Assembly (NCBI GenBank): GCA_019420465.1
Contig: JAHZHB010000101.1
Location: 1 to 23,500, forward strand
DNA: 23,500 nucleotides
Source of the DNA: Lachnospiraceae bacterium
GTDB taxonomy: Bacteria > Bacillota > Clostridia > Lachnospirales > Lachnospiraceae
Direction of reading: 5' to 3'
In this document: piece after piece, positions 1 to 9,572 of the stretch
Layout: each line of letters opens with the position of its first letter
How positions within the stretch are numbered: the first letter of the stretch is position 1
Notes under the pieces: model-generated
Databases searched by the model: none
What the model was told of the DNA's origin: nothing
The model's input: the letters and a program-made list of their open reading frames with translations, nothing else
Program-made: the position numbers and the translations under genes

Positions 1-90
1 ATACCACCCACACCCTTCCACAGTCGGCCATATCTGCCTGCGTTCTGTCATTTCCTGCTGTGACTAACTGTTCCTGCAGGATAAACCTCA

Positions 91-119
91 TTGCAATTCC
101 AACCTGACTATACTATAAT
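91..119 (+). promoter_or_regulatory. Predicted sigma-A promoter of thyA operon
   Basis: TTGCAA (91-96) and TATAAT (114-119) are separated by exactly 17 bp, a near-consensus housekeeping promoter. Transcription would start near 126. This rules out the in-frame ATG at 128 as a normal start for thyA, because it would leave no leader. Upstream of it (1-90) I see no gene; that stretch is probably the tail of the preceding intergenic region. Confidence 0.7.
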
Positions 120-129
120 AAAACATAAT

Positions 130-151
130 GCCCACCTTATACACTGTGGGC
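130..151 (+). other. 5' UTR stem-loop of thyA mRNA
   Basis: GCCCAC (130-135) pairs with GTGGGC (146-151) around a 10-nt loop. It lies only a few nucleotides after the predicted transcription start and before the Shine-Dalgarno at 166-171. There is no long T-run after it, so it is more likely a 5' stabilising hairpin than a terminator. Confidence 0.4.
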
Positions 152-181
152 TTCTTAGAACAAAAAAGGAGAACAAAAGGT

Positions 182-1030
182 ATGAGTAAAGCAGATGTCA
201 TATTCAAAAAAATGTGCCGCGACGTCCTGGACAACGGCTGCAGCACCGAAGGAGAAAAAGTACGCCCAAAATGGGATGACGGCAGCTTTGCCTATACCGT
301 TAAAAAGTTCGGTGTGATCAACCGCTATGACCTCAGAGAAGAATTTCCGGCCCTGACATTAAGAAAAACAGGCCTCAAAAACGCCTTCGATGAGATCCTC
401 TGGATCTGGCAGCAGAAATCCAACAATATTCACGACCTGCACAGCCATATATGGGACAGCTGGGCAGATGAAAACGGTTCCATCGGTAAGGCCTACGGCT
501 ATCAGCTCGGCGTTAAACATGAATATAAAGAAGGCATGATGGATCAGGTAGACCGCGTTTTATACGACTTAAAACACAATCCGTACAGCCGTCGCATCAT
601 GACAAACATCTACGTCCATCAGGATCTGCACGAAATGGGGCTGTATCCCTGTGCCTACTCCATGACATTTAACGTAACCAAAGAAAAAGGCAAGGATAAG
701 CTGACCCTGAATGCCATCCTGAATCAGCGCAGCAATGACATACTGACCGCCAACAACTGGAACGTAGCCCAGTATGCCCTGCTTCTGATGATGTTTGCCC
801 AGGTATGTGATATGGAAGCCGGTGAGCTCGTACATGTGATCGCAGATGCCCATATCTACGACCGCCATATTCCGCTGATCGAAGAACTGATCACAAGAGA
901 AGAACATCCGGCACCGAAAGTATGGCTGAATCCGGACGTAAAGAATTTTTATCAGTTTACCGTGGACGATCTGCATGTAGAAGATTATGTGACCGGTCCG
1001 CAGATCAAAAATATTCCGGTAGCCATTTAA
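182..1030 (+). CDS. thyA: Thymidylate synthase (ThyA)
   Basis: Methylates dUMP to dTMP with 5,10-methylene-THF as carbon donor and reductant; cytoplasmic. Start chosen at ATG 182, with AAGGAG at 166-171; this gives 282 aa, close to the usual 264-318. Visible family landmarks are the arginine pair R137-R138 that holds the dUMP phosphate, the catalytic Cys in YPCAYS (C157), QRSND (182-186), N194 and the HIYDRH segment (224-229). The residue after the catalytic Cys is Ala rather than the common His, so this is a divergent ThyA branch. It is followed after 20 nt by dihydrofolate reductase, which regenerates the THF oxidised by this enzyme: the classic thyA-folA pair. The Cys, Arg pair and partner gene make the call safe. 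Confidence 0.95.
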   Translation: MSKADVIFKKMCRDVLDNGCSTEGEKVRPKWDDGSFAYTVKKFGVINRYDLREEFPALTLRKTGLKNAFDEILWIWQQKSNNIHDLHSHIWDSWADENGSIGKAYGYQLGVKHEYKEGMMDQVDRVLYDLKHNPYSRRIMTNIYVHQDLHEMGLYPCAYSMTFNVTKEKGKDKLTLNAILNQRSNDILTANNWNVAQYALLLMMFAQVCDMEAGELVHVIADAHIYDRHIPLIEELITREEHPAPKVWLNPDVKNFYQFTVDDLHVEDYVTGPQIKNIPVAI

Positions 1031-1050
1031 GCAGAGAAAAAGGAGATCCA

Positions 1051-1542
1051 ATGAGAGCAATCGTAGCAGCAGACGAACACTGGGGAATCGGCAAGGACAA
1101 TAAGCTTCTGATCAGCATTCCGCAGGATATGAAATTTTTCCGCAACGAAACGACCGGAAAAGTGATCATCATGGGCAGAAAGACACTGGAGAGCTTCCCC
1201 AATGCCCGCCCGTTACCCAACCGTAAAAATATCGTACTGACAAGAGATCCATCCTACACCGTAAAGGATGCTACGGTGGTGCACAGTGTCGAAGAGGCAC
1301 TTGCAGTTGTCAGTGAATATCCGTCCGATATGGTGTACTGTATCGGCGGTGACAGCATCTACAGACAGTTCCTTGACTACTGTGACACGGTATTTGTGAC
1401 CAAAATCGCCTTTACCTATGAGGCAGATGCTTTTTTCCCGGATCTGGATGCACATCCGCAGTGGCAGCTGGCGGGAAGCAGCGAGGAACAGACGTATTTT
1501 GATCTGGAATACCAGTTTGACCGGTATGAAAGATGTGAATAA
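1051..1542 (+). CDS. folA: Dihydrofolate reductase
   Basis: NADPH-dependent reduction of dihydrofolate to tetrahydrofolate. The ATG at 1051 has AAGGAG at 1039-1044 and gives 163 aa, normal for bacterial DHFR. Seen in order: the WGIGKDNKLL loop (11-20, Met20-loop equivalent), the proton-relay acid D26 in IPQD, the NADPH-binding MGRKT stretch (about 41-45) followed by RPLPNRKNIVL, and the YCIGGDSIY glycine pair. The Pro-Trp seen just before the active-site acid in the E. coli enzyme is replaced here. A frame open further upstream overlaps thyA and is not the real start. The gene is coupled to thyA 20 nt upstream; no terminator separates it from the next gene 43 nt on. Confidence 0.95.
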   Translation: MRAIVAADEHWGIGKDNKLLISIPQDMKFFRNETTGKVIIMGRKTLESFPNARPLPNRKNIVLTRDPSYTVKDATVVHSVEEALAVVSEYPSDMVYCIGGDSIYRQFLDYCDTVFVTKIAFTYEADAFFPDLDAHPQWQLAGSSEEQTYFDLEYQFDRYERCE

Positions 1543-1585
1543 TAAAACAGTCCCGTTTTGACAGACAGGAGATACAAGACATAAA

Positions 1586-2812
1586 ATGGATGTTTTTAAT
1601 ATTGGAGAGCAGATTTTAAACAGTGTGCAGGATGCTGTATCCAGCGGAGATTTTTCCGGGCTGAACCGTACGATCCGCAGCGCGATCAACAGCGGCGGGG
1701 ATGCCAGCTACTGGTCGGTGGACACAAAGACAACCACGGCAAACGGACAGACGACGCATACCCGACAGACAACACATACGGGGCAGACATGGCAAAGTAC
1801 CAGGGGGCAGTCGGTCGGACAGCAGAGTGCATCAGCCTTCGGAAACGGCTTTCAGTCACCGGCAGCCTATGTCAGCAAGGTGCCCGGCACCACTTCCGGT
1901 GTCGTACTGCAGGCGATCGGGTATCCGCTGGCAGCGTTGAATGCCGTTATGATGATCGGCAGTGCTTTTATATTCAGTATAGCCGGTATGCTGGGAGAAG
2001 GTGTAGTGACTACGGCGACTTTCGGCGTGCTGACACTGGGATGTTTTGGCATGGGGCTGGCAGGATATTCCCTGCGGGGACGTGCAAAGCGCTTTAAACA
2101 ATATGTGGCCCGGATGAGCGGGCGCGATTTCTGTACGGTGGATGAACTGGCATTAAGCGTTGGCAGAACAAAGGCATTTGTTTTAAAGGACCTGCAGAAG
2201 ATGATACAGAAAAATTTCTTCCGTCAGGGTCGTTTTGATGAGAAGAAAACTACGTTTATGGCTACGGATGCCGTATATCAGCAGTATCTGCAGGCCACAG
2301 AGTCCATGAAAGAGCGCGAAGCGCGTGAGGCCAGACAGAAAGCCGAAGAAGAGAAGATATACAATAATCCCCGGATGACGGAGGAGAGCCGTAAGCTCTT
2401 AAAAGAAGGGCAGTCCTATATCGAGCATATCCGTGCATGCAACGATGCCATACCGGGAGAAGAGATCTCAGCCAAGCTGTACAGACTGGAACAGATCATG
2501 ACCCGGATTTTCAAACAGGTGGAAAAGCAGCCGGAACTGGCCGCGGATCTTCGAAAATTTATGAATTATTATCTGCCGACAACAGCCAAGCTGGTAGAAG
2601 CTTATAAAGAGCTGGATGCCGAGGCTGTCGAGGGTGAAAATATTGTCCGCACCAAACATGAGATTGAAGATACGATCGATACGATCAATGAAGCTTTTGA
2701 AAAGCTTCTGGACAGCTTTTTTGAAGAAAAAGCGTGGGATATCTCTTCGGATATCAATGTGATGAAGACGATGCTCAAACAGGACGGTATGACAGAACGG
2801 GATTTTAAATAG
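1586..2812 (+). CDS. XpaC-family membrane protein (5-bromo-4-chloroindolyl phosphate hydrolysis family)
   Basis: 408 aa. The N-terminal 40 residues are amphipathic. Residues about 44-92 form a Ser/Thr/Gln/Gly-rich linker, two or three hydrophobic helices follow (about 105-165), then a charged cytoplasmic part. A helix-turn-helix-like stretch with DELALSVGRTKAFVLKDLQKMI (residues about 187-208) precedes a coiled-coil-like C-terminal half (about 230-400), which is the XpaC-like portion. The molecular function is unknown; the family name comes from an indirect plate phenotype in Bacillus. Its neighbour 23 nt downstream is TelA-like, and XpaC/TelA (yaaN) pairs are common in Bacillota, so the two probably act together, perhaps in envelope stress. 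The AGGAG at 1567-1571 lies 14 nt from the ATG, a long spacing, so the exact start is less certain. Confidence 0.8.
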   Translation: MDVFNIGEQILNSVQDAVSSGDFSGLNRTIRSAINSGGDASYWSVDTKTTTANGQTTHTRQTTHTGQTWQSTRGQSVGQQSASAFGNGFQSPAAYVSKVPGTTSGVVLQAIGYPLAALNAVMMIGSAFIFSIAGMLGEGVVTTATFGVLTLGCFGMGLAGYSLRGRAKRFKQYVARMSGRDFCTVDELALSVGRTKAFVLKDLQKMIQKNFFRQGRFDEKKTTFMATDAVYQQYLQATESMKEREAREARQKAEEEKIYNNPRMTEESRKLLKEGQSYIEHIRACNDAIPGEEISAKLYRLEQIMTRIFKQVEKQPELAADLRKFMNYYLPTTAKLVEAYKELDAEAVEGENIVRTKHEIEDTIDTINEAFEKLLDSFFEEKAWDISSDINVMKTMLKQDGMTERDFK

Positions 2813-2835
2813 AACAGACTGATGGAGGTATGGGT

Positions 2836-3987
2836 ATGCAGAACGAATTTGATACAATGGTAAAAACACAGGCACCTACACTGAGCTTTGGTGCTGCAAC
2901 GGAGCCAGAGCTTCCGGCTGAGCAGACGCCGGTGCAGATCGTAGAAAAGGAGCCGATGGATGACAGCATCCTTTCTGATGAGGAGAAAAAGCAGGTAGAG
3001 GAATTTTCCCAGAAGATCGATCTGGGTAATTCTGCCGGTATTTTACAGTATGGTGCCGGAACCCAGCAGAAGATGGCTGAATTTTCCGAAAAAGCACTGG
3101 AAAAGGTAAAAACCAAGGATCTGGGAGAAGTCGGCGGTCTGATCGGCGGTCTGGTCGGTGAATTAAAGAGTTTTGATGCCGAAGAGGAAGAAAAGGGCAT
3201 CTTTGGCTTTTTCAAAAAGCAGGGAAACAAATTAAACCAGTTAAAGGCCAGATATGACAAGGCTGAGGCAAATGTGGATAAAATCGTTGACGCACTGGAA
3301 AGTCATCAGGTTGTTCTGATGAAAGATATCGATATGCTGGACAAGATGTACGAGGTCAATCTCACCTATTATAAAGAGCTGACGATGTACATTCTGGCCG
3401 GACGTATGAAGCTGGAAGAGGTAAGAAACGGTGAGCTGCAGACCCTTCTGGAAAAGGCAAAACAGAGCCAGCTGCCGGAAGACGCACAGGCAGCCAAGGA
3501 TCTGGAGAGCCAGTGTGACCGCTTTGAGAAAAAACTGCATGATCTGGATCTGACCCGTATGATCTCTATCCAGACAGCACCGCAGATCCGTATGGTACAG
3601 AGCTCGGATACGATGATGGCTGAAAAGATCCAGTCTACGATCGTAAATACGATTCCACTCTGGAAAAGCCAGATGGTTATTGCGCTGGGCGTACAGCATT
3701 CGACAGAAGCGGCAAAAGCGCAGCGGGCTGTCAGTGATATGACCAATGAACTGTTAAAGAAAAACGCAGAGAAACTGAAAACAGCGACGATAGAGACTGC
3801 AAAGGAATCTGAGCGTGGTATTGTCGATATCGAGACACTGAAAGCTACTAACGAGAGCCTGATCTCTACACTGGATGAGGTGATGAAGATCCAGACAGAG
3901 GGGCGTGCAAAGCGTGCAGCTGCTGAAAACGAGCTGCGTGCGATGGAAAACCAGCTCAAAGACAAGCTGCTGGAGATCCGTAAATAA
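2836..3987 (+). CDS. TelA-family protein (toxic anion resistance)
   Basis: 383 aa, soluble and largely alpha-helical. Family landmarks: IDLGNSAGILQYGAGTQQKM (about 61-80), LVGELKSF, GIFGFFKK, and the LMKDIDMLDKMYEVNLTYYK block that is typical of TelA/YaaN/YceH. The C-terminal half is coiled-coil with many Glu/Lys and Ala residues. The first ATG (2830) is only 1 nt from GGAGG (2824-2828), whereas the ATG at 2836 has 7-nt spacing, so I prefer 2836. The family was named for tellurite resistance on plasmids, but chromosomal copies paired with XpaC are widespread and their normal role is not settled. Here it sits inside a housekeeping operon, with no sign of recent transfer. Confidence 0.85.
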   Translation: MQNEFDTMVKTQAPTLSFGAATEPELPAEQTPVQIVEKEPMDDSILSDEEKKQVEEFSQKIDLGNSAGILQYGAGTQQKMAEFSEKALEKVKTKDLGEVGGLIGGLVGELKSFDAEEEEKGIFGFFKKQGNKLNQLKARYDKAEANVDKIVDALESHQVVLMKDIDMLDKMYEVNLTYYKELTMYILAGRMKLEEVRNGELQTLLEKAKQSQLPEDAQAAKDLESQCDRFEKKLHDLDLTRMISIQTAPQIRMVQSSDTMMAEKIQSTIVNTIPLWKSQMVIALGVQHSTEAAKAQRAVSDMTNELLKKNAEKLKTATIETAKESERGIVDIETLKATNESLISTLDEVMKIQTEGRAKRAAAENELRAMENQLKDKLLEIRK

Positions 3988-4013
3988 GAAAGAGCAGAAA
4001 AGAGGAACTGTGC

Positions 4014-5069
4014 ATGTATCGAGAGCACACAAAGGTAATACAGATCGGAAATGTAAAAATAGGCGGTGGAAATCCCATCCGCATCCAGTCGATGACCAAT
4101 ACAAAGACAGAGGACGTCGAGGCAACAGTAGCGCAGATCCTGGCACTGGAAAAAGCCGGATGTGAGATCATCCGCTGCGCCGTTCCATCCATGGAAGCTG
4201 CAAAGGCCATCGGTGAGATCAAAAAAAGGATTCATATTCCGCTGGTCGCTGATATCCATTTTGACTACAAGCTGGCGATCGCAGCCATGGAAAACGGTGC
4301 CGACAAGATCAGGATCAACCCGGGCAATATCGGTAGTACCGACAGGATCCGTGCTGTGGTAGACTGTGCCAAAGAGCGTCATATTCCCATCCGTGTGGGT
4401 GTAAACAGCGGTTCTCTGGAAAAAGAACTGGTGGAGAAATATCATGGCGTAACGGCTGAGGGACTGGTGGAAAGTGCCCTTGACAAGGTAAAGATCATCG
4501 AGGATATGGGCTATGACAATCTGGTCATCAGTATCAAGTCTTCGGATGTCATGATGTGCGCAAAAGCGCATGAGCTGATCGCCGAAAAGACACAGTACCC
4601 GCTGCATGTCGGTATCACAGAGGCAGGAACTCTTTATTCCGGCAACATCAAATCGGCGGTGGGGCTGGGTATCATCCTGTATCAGGGCATCGGTGATACG
4701 ATCCGCGTATCCCTGACCGGTGATCCGCTTGAAGAGATCAAATCGGCCAAACGTATTTTAAAAACATTAAACTTACGCACTTCCGGTATAGAGGTCGTAT
4801 CCTGCCCGACCTGTGGCCGTACACAGATCGATCTGATCGGTCTGGCCAATCAGGTAGAGACCATGGTGCAGGAGTTTGATTTAAATATCAAGGTGGCCGT
4901 TATGGGCTGCGTAGTCAACGGTCCGGGAGAAGCCAAAGAGGCAGATATCGGTATCGCCGGAGGCAAGGGCGTAGGTCTTCTGATCAAACATGGAGAGATC
5001 ATCCGCAAGATGCCGGAGGGAGAGCTCCTTGACTGTCTGTATCAGGAGTTAAAACACTGGAATGAGTAG
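4014..5069 (+). CDS. ispG: 4-hydroxy-3-methylbut-2-enyl diphosphate synthase (IspG/GcpE)
   Basis: Reductively converts MEcPP to HMBPP in the methylerythritol phosphate (MEP) route to isoprenoids, using a [4Fe-4S] cluster. At 351 aa it is the short bacterial form without the plant insert. The TIM-barrel part has conserved blocks GGGNPIRIQSMTNT (17-30), VADIHFDYKLA and KIRINPGNIG. The C-terminal cluster part shows the three ligands C264, C267 (SCPTCGR) and C299 (MGCVVNGPGEA), plus the expected cluster-binding Glu at 306. The start has GAGGAA 7-8 nt upstream. Only 5 nt separate it from polC, so the two are translationally close. All key residues are present. Confidence 0.97.
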   Translation: MYREHTKVIQIGNVKIGGGNPIRIQSMTNTKTEDVEATVAQILALEKAGCEIIRCAVPSMEAAKAIGEIKKRIHIPLVADIHFDYKLAIAAMENGADKIRINPGNIGSTDRIRAVVDCAKERHIPIRVGVNSGSLEKELVEKYHGVTAEGLVESALDKVKIIEDMGYDNLVISIKSSDVMMCAKAHELIAEKTQYPLHVGITEAGTLYSGNIKSAVGLGIILYQGIGDTIRVSLTGDPLEEIKSAKRILKTLNLRTSGIEVVSCPTCGRTQIDLIGLANQVETMVQEFDLNIKVAVMGCVVNGPGEAKEADIGIAGGKGVGLLIKHGEIIRKMPEGELLDCLYQELKHWNE

Positions 5070-5074
5070 GTAAT

Positions 5075-8000
5075 ATGGAAAAAAAGATAGCGGATGTCTT
5101 TCCGAATCTGAAGCTTCCGGATGGGCTGTCAGATCTGATGGAGATCTCCACGGTGACAAAGGTTTCAATCAATCCGGACAATACACTGCTGTGTGTATAT
5201 CTGGACTGTCCGCAGTGGATCGCCAAAGCTGATATTTATCAGCTGGAAAATCTGATCGAAAAACAGCTGTTTCAGAAAATCAAGCTGCGTGTGCATATCA
5301 TTGAGCATTTCCGGCTGTCCAGACAGTATACGGTACAGAATTTTTACGAACTGTATCGCCCGAGTATCCTTCTGGAACTGGAAAAATACAACAAAGTACT
5401 CTACAGCATGTTTAAAAATGCTGATATTTCGTTTGAAGACGAAAAGACGATGTGCATGGTTCTGCCGGATGCCGTGATTTCGCATGAACGGTATGAGCAT
5501 CTGGAGGATATCCTTGAAAAGATCTTTGCCCAACGGTGCGGCCTTGACTTTACCCTGAAAAGTTCTTTTAAAGAAGTGTCCGGTGAGGCGAGGGAAAAGG
5601 AAAAGGAAGAGCAGATCCACGACTATGTGGGGCGGTTGCTTGAACATGTCCGTGCGGCTAAGGCAAATACACAGGAAACAGTAAAAGAAACAGAGGAAAA
5701 ATCAAAAACAGAAAAAGCTGCCGGAAAAACAGAGAAAAAGGCCGAGAGCAAGCCCGCCTTTGGCAAGGGCAGGCGCGTACCGGGTCCTGGCGGGGAGAGA
5801 CGTTCTTTCCGTGCTGTGAAAAAGTCGGATAATCCGGATGTGATCTACGGCAGGGATCCCGAAGAACAGACAATCGATATCGAAACGATCTCCGGTGAGA
5901 TGGGCGAAGTGACGATCCGTGGTCAGGTACTGACGCTTGAGTCCCGTGAGATCCGCAACGAAAAGACGATCCTGATGTTTAATATCACGGATTTTACAGA
6001 TACGATCACCGTAAAGATGTTTCTGGAAAATGCGCAGGTGCCGGAAATCACCGAACGCCTGAAAAAAGGCGTTTTCCTGAAAGTCAAGGGACGTACAACC
6101 ATCGATAAATTTGACCATGAGCTGAGTATAGCCAGCGTACAGGGAATCAAGACGATCGCATCCTTTGTCGAGGGGCGCGAAGACCATGCGGCAAAGAAAC
6201 GAGTGGAGCTGCACTGTCATACCAAGATGAGTGATATGGATGGCGTTTCCGATGCTGCCGCGATCATCAAAAGAGCCAAGAGCTGGGGACATCCGGCCTT
6301 GGCGGTGACAGACCATGGCGTTGTGCAGGCGTTTCCGGAGGCCAGTCATACCTATGATGCGATCGCAGATGACAGCTTCAAGGTCATTTATGGTGTGGAG
6401 GCCTATCTGGTGGATGATCTGAAAGATATCGTCTACCAGTCAAAGGGACAGACGCTGGACAGTGACTTTGTCGTATTCGACATAGAAACGACCGGTTTTT
6501 CACCGGTAAAAGACAAAATCATCGAGATCGGTGCTGTGCGTGTGGAAAAAGGAGAGATCAAAGCCCGTTTTTCGGAGTTTGTCAACCCGAAGATCCCGAT
6601 TCCTTTCCGTATTGAAAATCTGACTGGTATCAATGACGGTATGGTTGCTGATGCACTTCCGATAGAAGACATTCTGCCGAAGTTTCTTGCATTTTCCAAA
6701 GATGCTGTTATGGTAGCGCATAACGCAGACTTTGATATGAGTTTTATCATGCGAAACTGCGAGAAATTAGGGATCGAACGCGAATTTACCTACGCGGATA
6801 CGGTAGGGATCGCCCGTTTTCTTCTGCCGGGACTGAACCGTTTCAAGCTGGATACGGTGGCCAAGGCGGTCGGTGTGCGTCTGGACAATCATCACCGTGC
6901 GGTGGATGATGCCAACTGTACAGCGGAGATCTTTGTCAAATTTGTCAAAATGCTTAAAGAACGGGAAATCTTTACGCTGGATGAGCTGAATGAGAAGGGA
7001 CGCATTTCTCCGGACACGGTCAAAAAGCTGCCGACATACCACGCGATCATTCTGGCAAAAAACGATGCCGGACGTGTGAATCTCTATCGTCTGATCTCCA
7101 AATCCCATCTGGATTATTATGCGAGACGACCGCGTATTCCAAAGAGTGTCTTTATGGAATACAGAGAGGGGCTTTTCCTCGGTTCTGCCTGTGAGGCAGG
7201 CGAGCTGTTTCGTGCACTGGTCAGGGGTGCTTCCGAGCAGGAGATCGCCCGGATCGTTGAATTTTATGATTATCTGGAGATCCAGCCGATCGGCAACAAT
7301 GCGTTTATGCTCAGGGATGAAGACAGCCCGGCCAATACGGAGGAAGATCTGCAGGAGTACAACCGCCGCATCGTGCAGCTGGGAGATCAGTTCCACAAGC
7401 CGGTAGTAGCCACCTGCGATGTGCATTTTCTGGACCCGCAGGATGAGATCTATCGAAGAATCATCATGAAAGGCAAGGGTTTTGGCGATGCGGATGATCA
7501 GGCACCGCTGTATCTGCGCACGACAGAGGAAATGTTAAAAGAATTTGCCTACCTGGGTTCGGACAAGGCAGAGGAAGTCGTAGTAACCAATACCAACCGT
7601 ATTGCCAATATGATCGACAATCTGTGTCCGCTGCGTTCCGGTAAATTCCCGCCGATCATCGAAAATTCCGATGGTATGCTCAGGGATATCTGTTACAACA
7701 GGGCGCATGAGATCTACGGAGAAGAGCTGCCCAAGATCGTGGAAGAACGTCTGGAAAGAGAGCTGAACTCTATTATTTCCAATGGTTACTCCGTTATGTA
7801 CATTATCGCGCAGAAGCTGGTATGGAAATCCAACGAGGACGGCTATCTGGTAGGTTCCAGGGGAAGTGTAGGTTCTTCACTGGCAGCCACCATGTCCGGT
7901 ATTACAGAGGTAAATCCGCTGCATGCACATTATTACTGTGAGTCCTGTCATTATTATGACTTTGATTCGGAGCTTGTAAAAAGCTTTTCCGGCCGTTCCG

Positions 8001-9544
8001 GCTGCGACATGCCGGACAAGGACTGTCCGGTCTGCGGAAAACCGCTTAAGAAAGAGGGGTTTGATATTCCGTTCGAGACATTCCTTGGCTTTAAGGGAGA
8101 TAAGGAGCCGGATATCGACTTGAACTTCTCCGGTGAGTACCAGAGTAAGGCACATAAATATACCGAGGTTATCTTTGGCGCCGGTCAGACCTTCCGTGCC
8201 GGAACTATCGGTACACTGGCAGAAAAAACCGCTTTTGGTTATGTCAAAAACTATTACGAAGAAAAGGGAATACATAAAAGAAACTGTGAGATCGACCGTA
8301 TCGTTGCCGGATGTACGGGAATACACCGGACAACGGGCCAGCATCCCGGCGGTATCATCGTACTGCCGTACGGCGAGGATATCAATTCCTTCACCCCGGT
8401 ACAGCATCCGGCCAACGATCAGACCACAGACATCATTACCACACATTTTGATTACCATTCCATCGATTCCAACCTGTTAAAGCTGGATATCCTTGGACAC
8501 GATGATCCGACAATGATCCGTATGCTTGAGGATCTTACAGGGCTGGATGCCCAGAAGATCCCACTGGACAGTAAAGAAGTCATGTCACTGTTTCAGAATA
8601 CGGATGCATTGCATATTACACCGGATGACATCGGTGGCTGTCCGCTCGGGTGCCTTGGTGTGCCGGAGTTTGGTACGGATTTTGCCATGCAGATGCTTCT
8701 GGACACACAGCCGACAGAGCTTTCGGATCTGATCCGAATCGCCGGTCTGGCCCATGGTACCGATGTATGGCTGGGTAACGCCCAGACACTCATTAAAGAG
8801 GGCAAGTGTACGATTTCCACAGCAATCTGTACGCGTGATGATATCATGACGTATCTGATCAGCAAGGGGATGGACAATGCCCAGTCCTTTACGATCATGG
8901 AGAGTGTACGAAAAGGTAAGGGTTTAAAGCCTGAGTGGGAGACAGCCATGCGTGAGCATGACGTGCCGGAATGGTATATCTGGTCCTGTAAAAAGATCAA
9001 ATACATGTTCCCGAAAGCCCATGCGGCGGCTTACGTGATGATGGCCTGGCGTATCGCGTGGTTTAAGATCTTTCAGCCGTTAGCCTACTATGCGGCATTT
9101 TTCAGTATCCGTGCCACAGCGTTTAACTATGAGCTGATGTGTCTCGGACGGGACCGTCTGGAATACTATCTGGACGATTACAAAAAGAGAAAGGACACAC
9201 TGTCCAAAAAGGAGCAGGATACCTTACGTGATATGCGTGTCGTACAGGAGATGTACGCCAGAGGTTATGACTTTGTACCGGTAGATTTGTACAAGGCACA
9301 GGCACACCGTTTCCAGATCGTGGACGGCAAGCTGATGCCGGCACTCGATACGATCGACGGACTGGGAGACAAAGCGGCCGACGCCGTGGTACTGGCGGCT
9401 ATGGATGGTACCTTTTTGTCAAAGGACGATTTCCAGAACCGTACCAAGGTGTCAAAAACGGTCATTTCTCTGATGGACGATCTGAAGCTGTTTGGCAATC
9501 TGCCGCAGTCCAATCAGATCTCGTTGTTTGATTTCACCGCGTAG
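5075..9544 (+). CDS. polC: DNA polymerase III, PolC-type alpha subunit
   Basis: Replicative polymerase of low-GC Gram-positives, 1489 aa (B. subtilis 1437). In order: a polC-specific N-terminal domain (1-180), a Lys/Glu-rich linker (about 185-240), an OB-fold (about 275-365) and the first half of the PHP domain starting at LHCHT (H380, H382). A DEDD 3'-5' exonuclease is inserted in PHP, with D469 and E471 in FDIETTG, then AHNADFD and HRAVDD. The second half of PHP follows, then the palm/fingers. A zinc knuckle is formed by C955, C958, C984 and C987. The catalytic aspartates lie in EPDIDLNF (D1013, D1015). The extreme C-terminus carries NQISLFDF, which matches the beta-clamp-binding motif. The ribosome site is weak (TAGG), fitting a low-abundance enzyme. 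Nothing is broken. Confidence 0.98.
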   Translation: MEKKIADVFPNLKLPDGLSDLMEISTVTKVSINPDNTLLCVYLDCPQWIAKADIYQLENLIEKQLFQKIKLRVHIIEHFRLSRQYTVQNFYELYRPSILLELEKYNKVLYSMFKNADISFEDEKTMCMVLPDAVISHERYEHLEDILEKIFAQRCGLDFTLKSSFKEVSGEAREKEKEEQIHDYVGRLLEHVRAAKANTQETVKETEEKSKTEKAAGKTEKKAESKPAFGKGRRVPGPGGERRSFRAVKKSDNPDVIYGRDPEEQTIDIETISGEMGEVTIRGQVLTLESREIRNEKTILMFNITDFTDTITVKMFLENAQVPEITERLKKGVFLKVKGRTTIDKFDHELSIASVQGIKTIASFVEGREDHAAKKRVELHCHTKMSDMDGVSDAAAIIKRAKSWGHPALAVTDHGVVQAFPEASHTYDAIADDSFKVIYGVEAYLVDDLKDIVYQSKGQTLDSDFVVFDIETTGFSPVKDKIIEIGAVRVEKGEIKARFSEFVNPKIPIPFRIENLTGINDGMVADALPIEDILPKFLAFSKDAVMVAHNADFDMSFIMRNCEKLGIEREFTYADTVGIARFLLPGLNRFKLDTVAKAVGVRLDNHHRAVDDANCTAEIFVKFVKMLKEREIFTLDELNEKGRISPDTVKKLPTYHAIILAKNDAGRVNLYRLISKSHLDYYARRPRIPKSVFMEYREGLFLGSACEAGELFRALVRGASEQEIARIVEFYDYLEIQPIGNNAFMLRDEDSPANTEEDLQEYNRRIVQLGDQFHKPVVATCDVHFLDPQDEIYRRIIMKGKGFGDADDQAPLYLRTTEEMLKEFAYLGSDKAEEVVVTNTNRIANMIDNLCPLRSGKFPPIIENSDGMLRDICYNRAHEIYGEELPKIVEERLERELNSIISNGYSVMYIIAQKLVWKSNEDGYLVGSRGSVGSSLAATMSGITEVNPLHAHYYCESCHYYDFDSELVKSFSGRSGCDMPDKDCPVCGKPLKKEGFDIPFETFLGFKGDKEPDIDLNFSGEYQSKAHKYTEVIFGAGQTFRAGTIGTLAEKTAFGYVKNYYEEKGIHKRNCEIDRIVAGCTGIHRTTGQHPGGIIVLPYGEDINSFTPVQHPANDQTTDIITTHFDYHSIDSNLLKLDILGHDDPTMIRMLEDLTGLDAQKIPLDSKEVMSLFQNTDALHITPDDIGGCPLGCLGVPEFGTDFAMQMLLDTQPTELSDLIRIAGLAHGTDVWLGNAQTLIKEGKCTISTAICTRDDIMTYLISKGMDNAQSFTIMESVRKGKGLKPEWETAMREHDVPEWYIWSCKKIKYMFPKAHAAAYVMMAWRIAWFKIFQPLAYYAAFFSIRATAFNYELMCLGRDRLEYYLDDYKKRKDTLSKKEQDTLRDMRVVQEMYARGYDFVPVDLYKAQAHRFQIVDGKLMPALDTIDGLGDKAADAVVLAAMDGTFLSKDDFQNRTKVSKTVISLMDDLKLFGNLPQSNQISLFDFTA

Positions 9545-9572
9545 AGGCGATGATATAAAGGGGGATTTTTAC

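Noticed and set aside
1558..1586. TTGACA (1558-1563) with ATAAAA 17 bp later, a promoter-like pair before the XpaC gene
   Set aside because: Transcription would start near or inside the start codon (1586) and lose the ribosome site, so it cannot drive this gene as called.
3369..4607. Open frame of 412 codons on the - strand opposite the TelA and ispG genes
   Set aside because: It overlaps two well-supported genes and their junction, lacks a ribosome site worth noting and has no recognisable domain.
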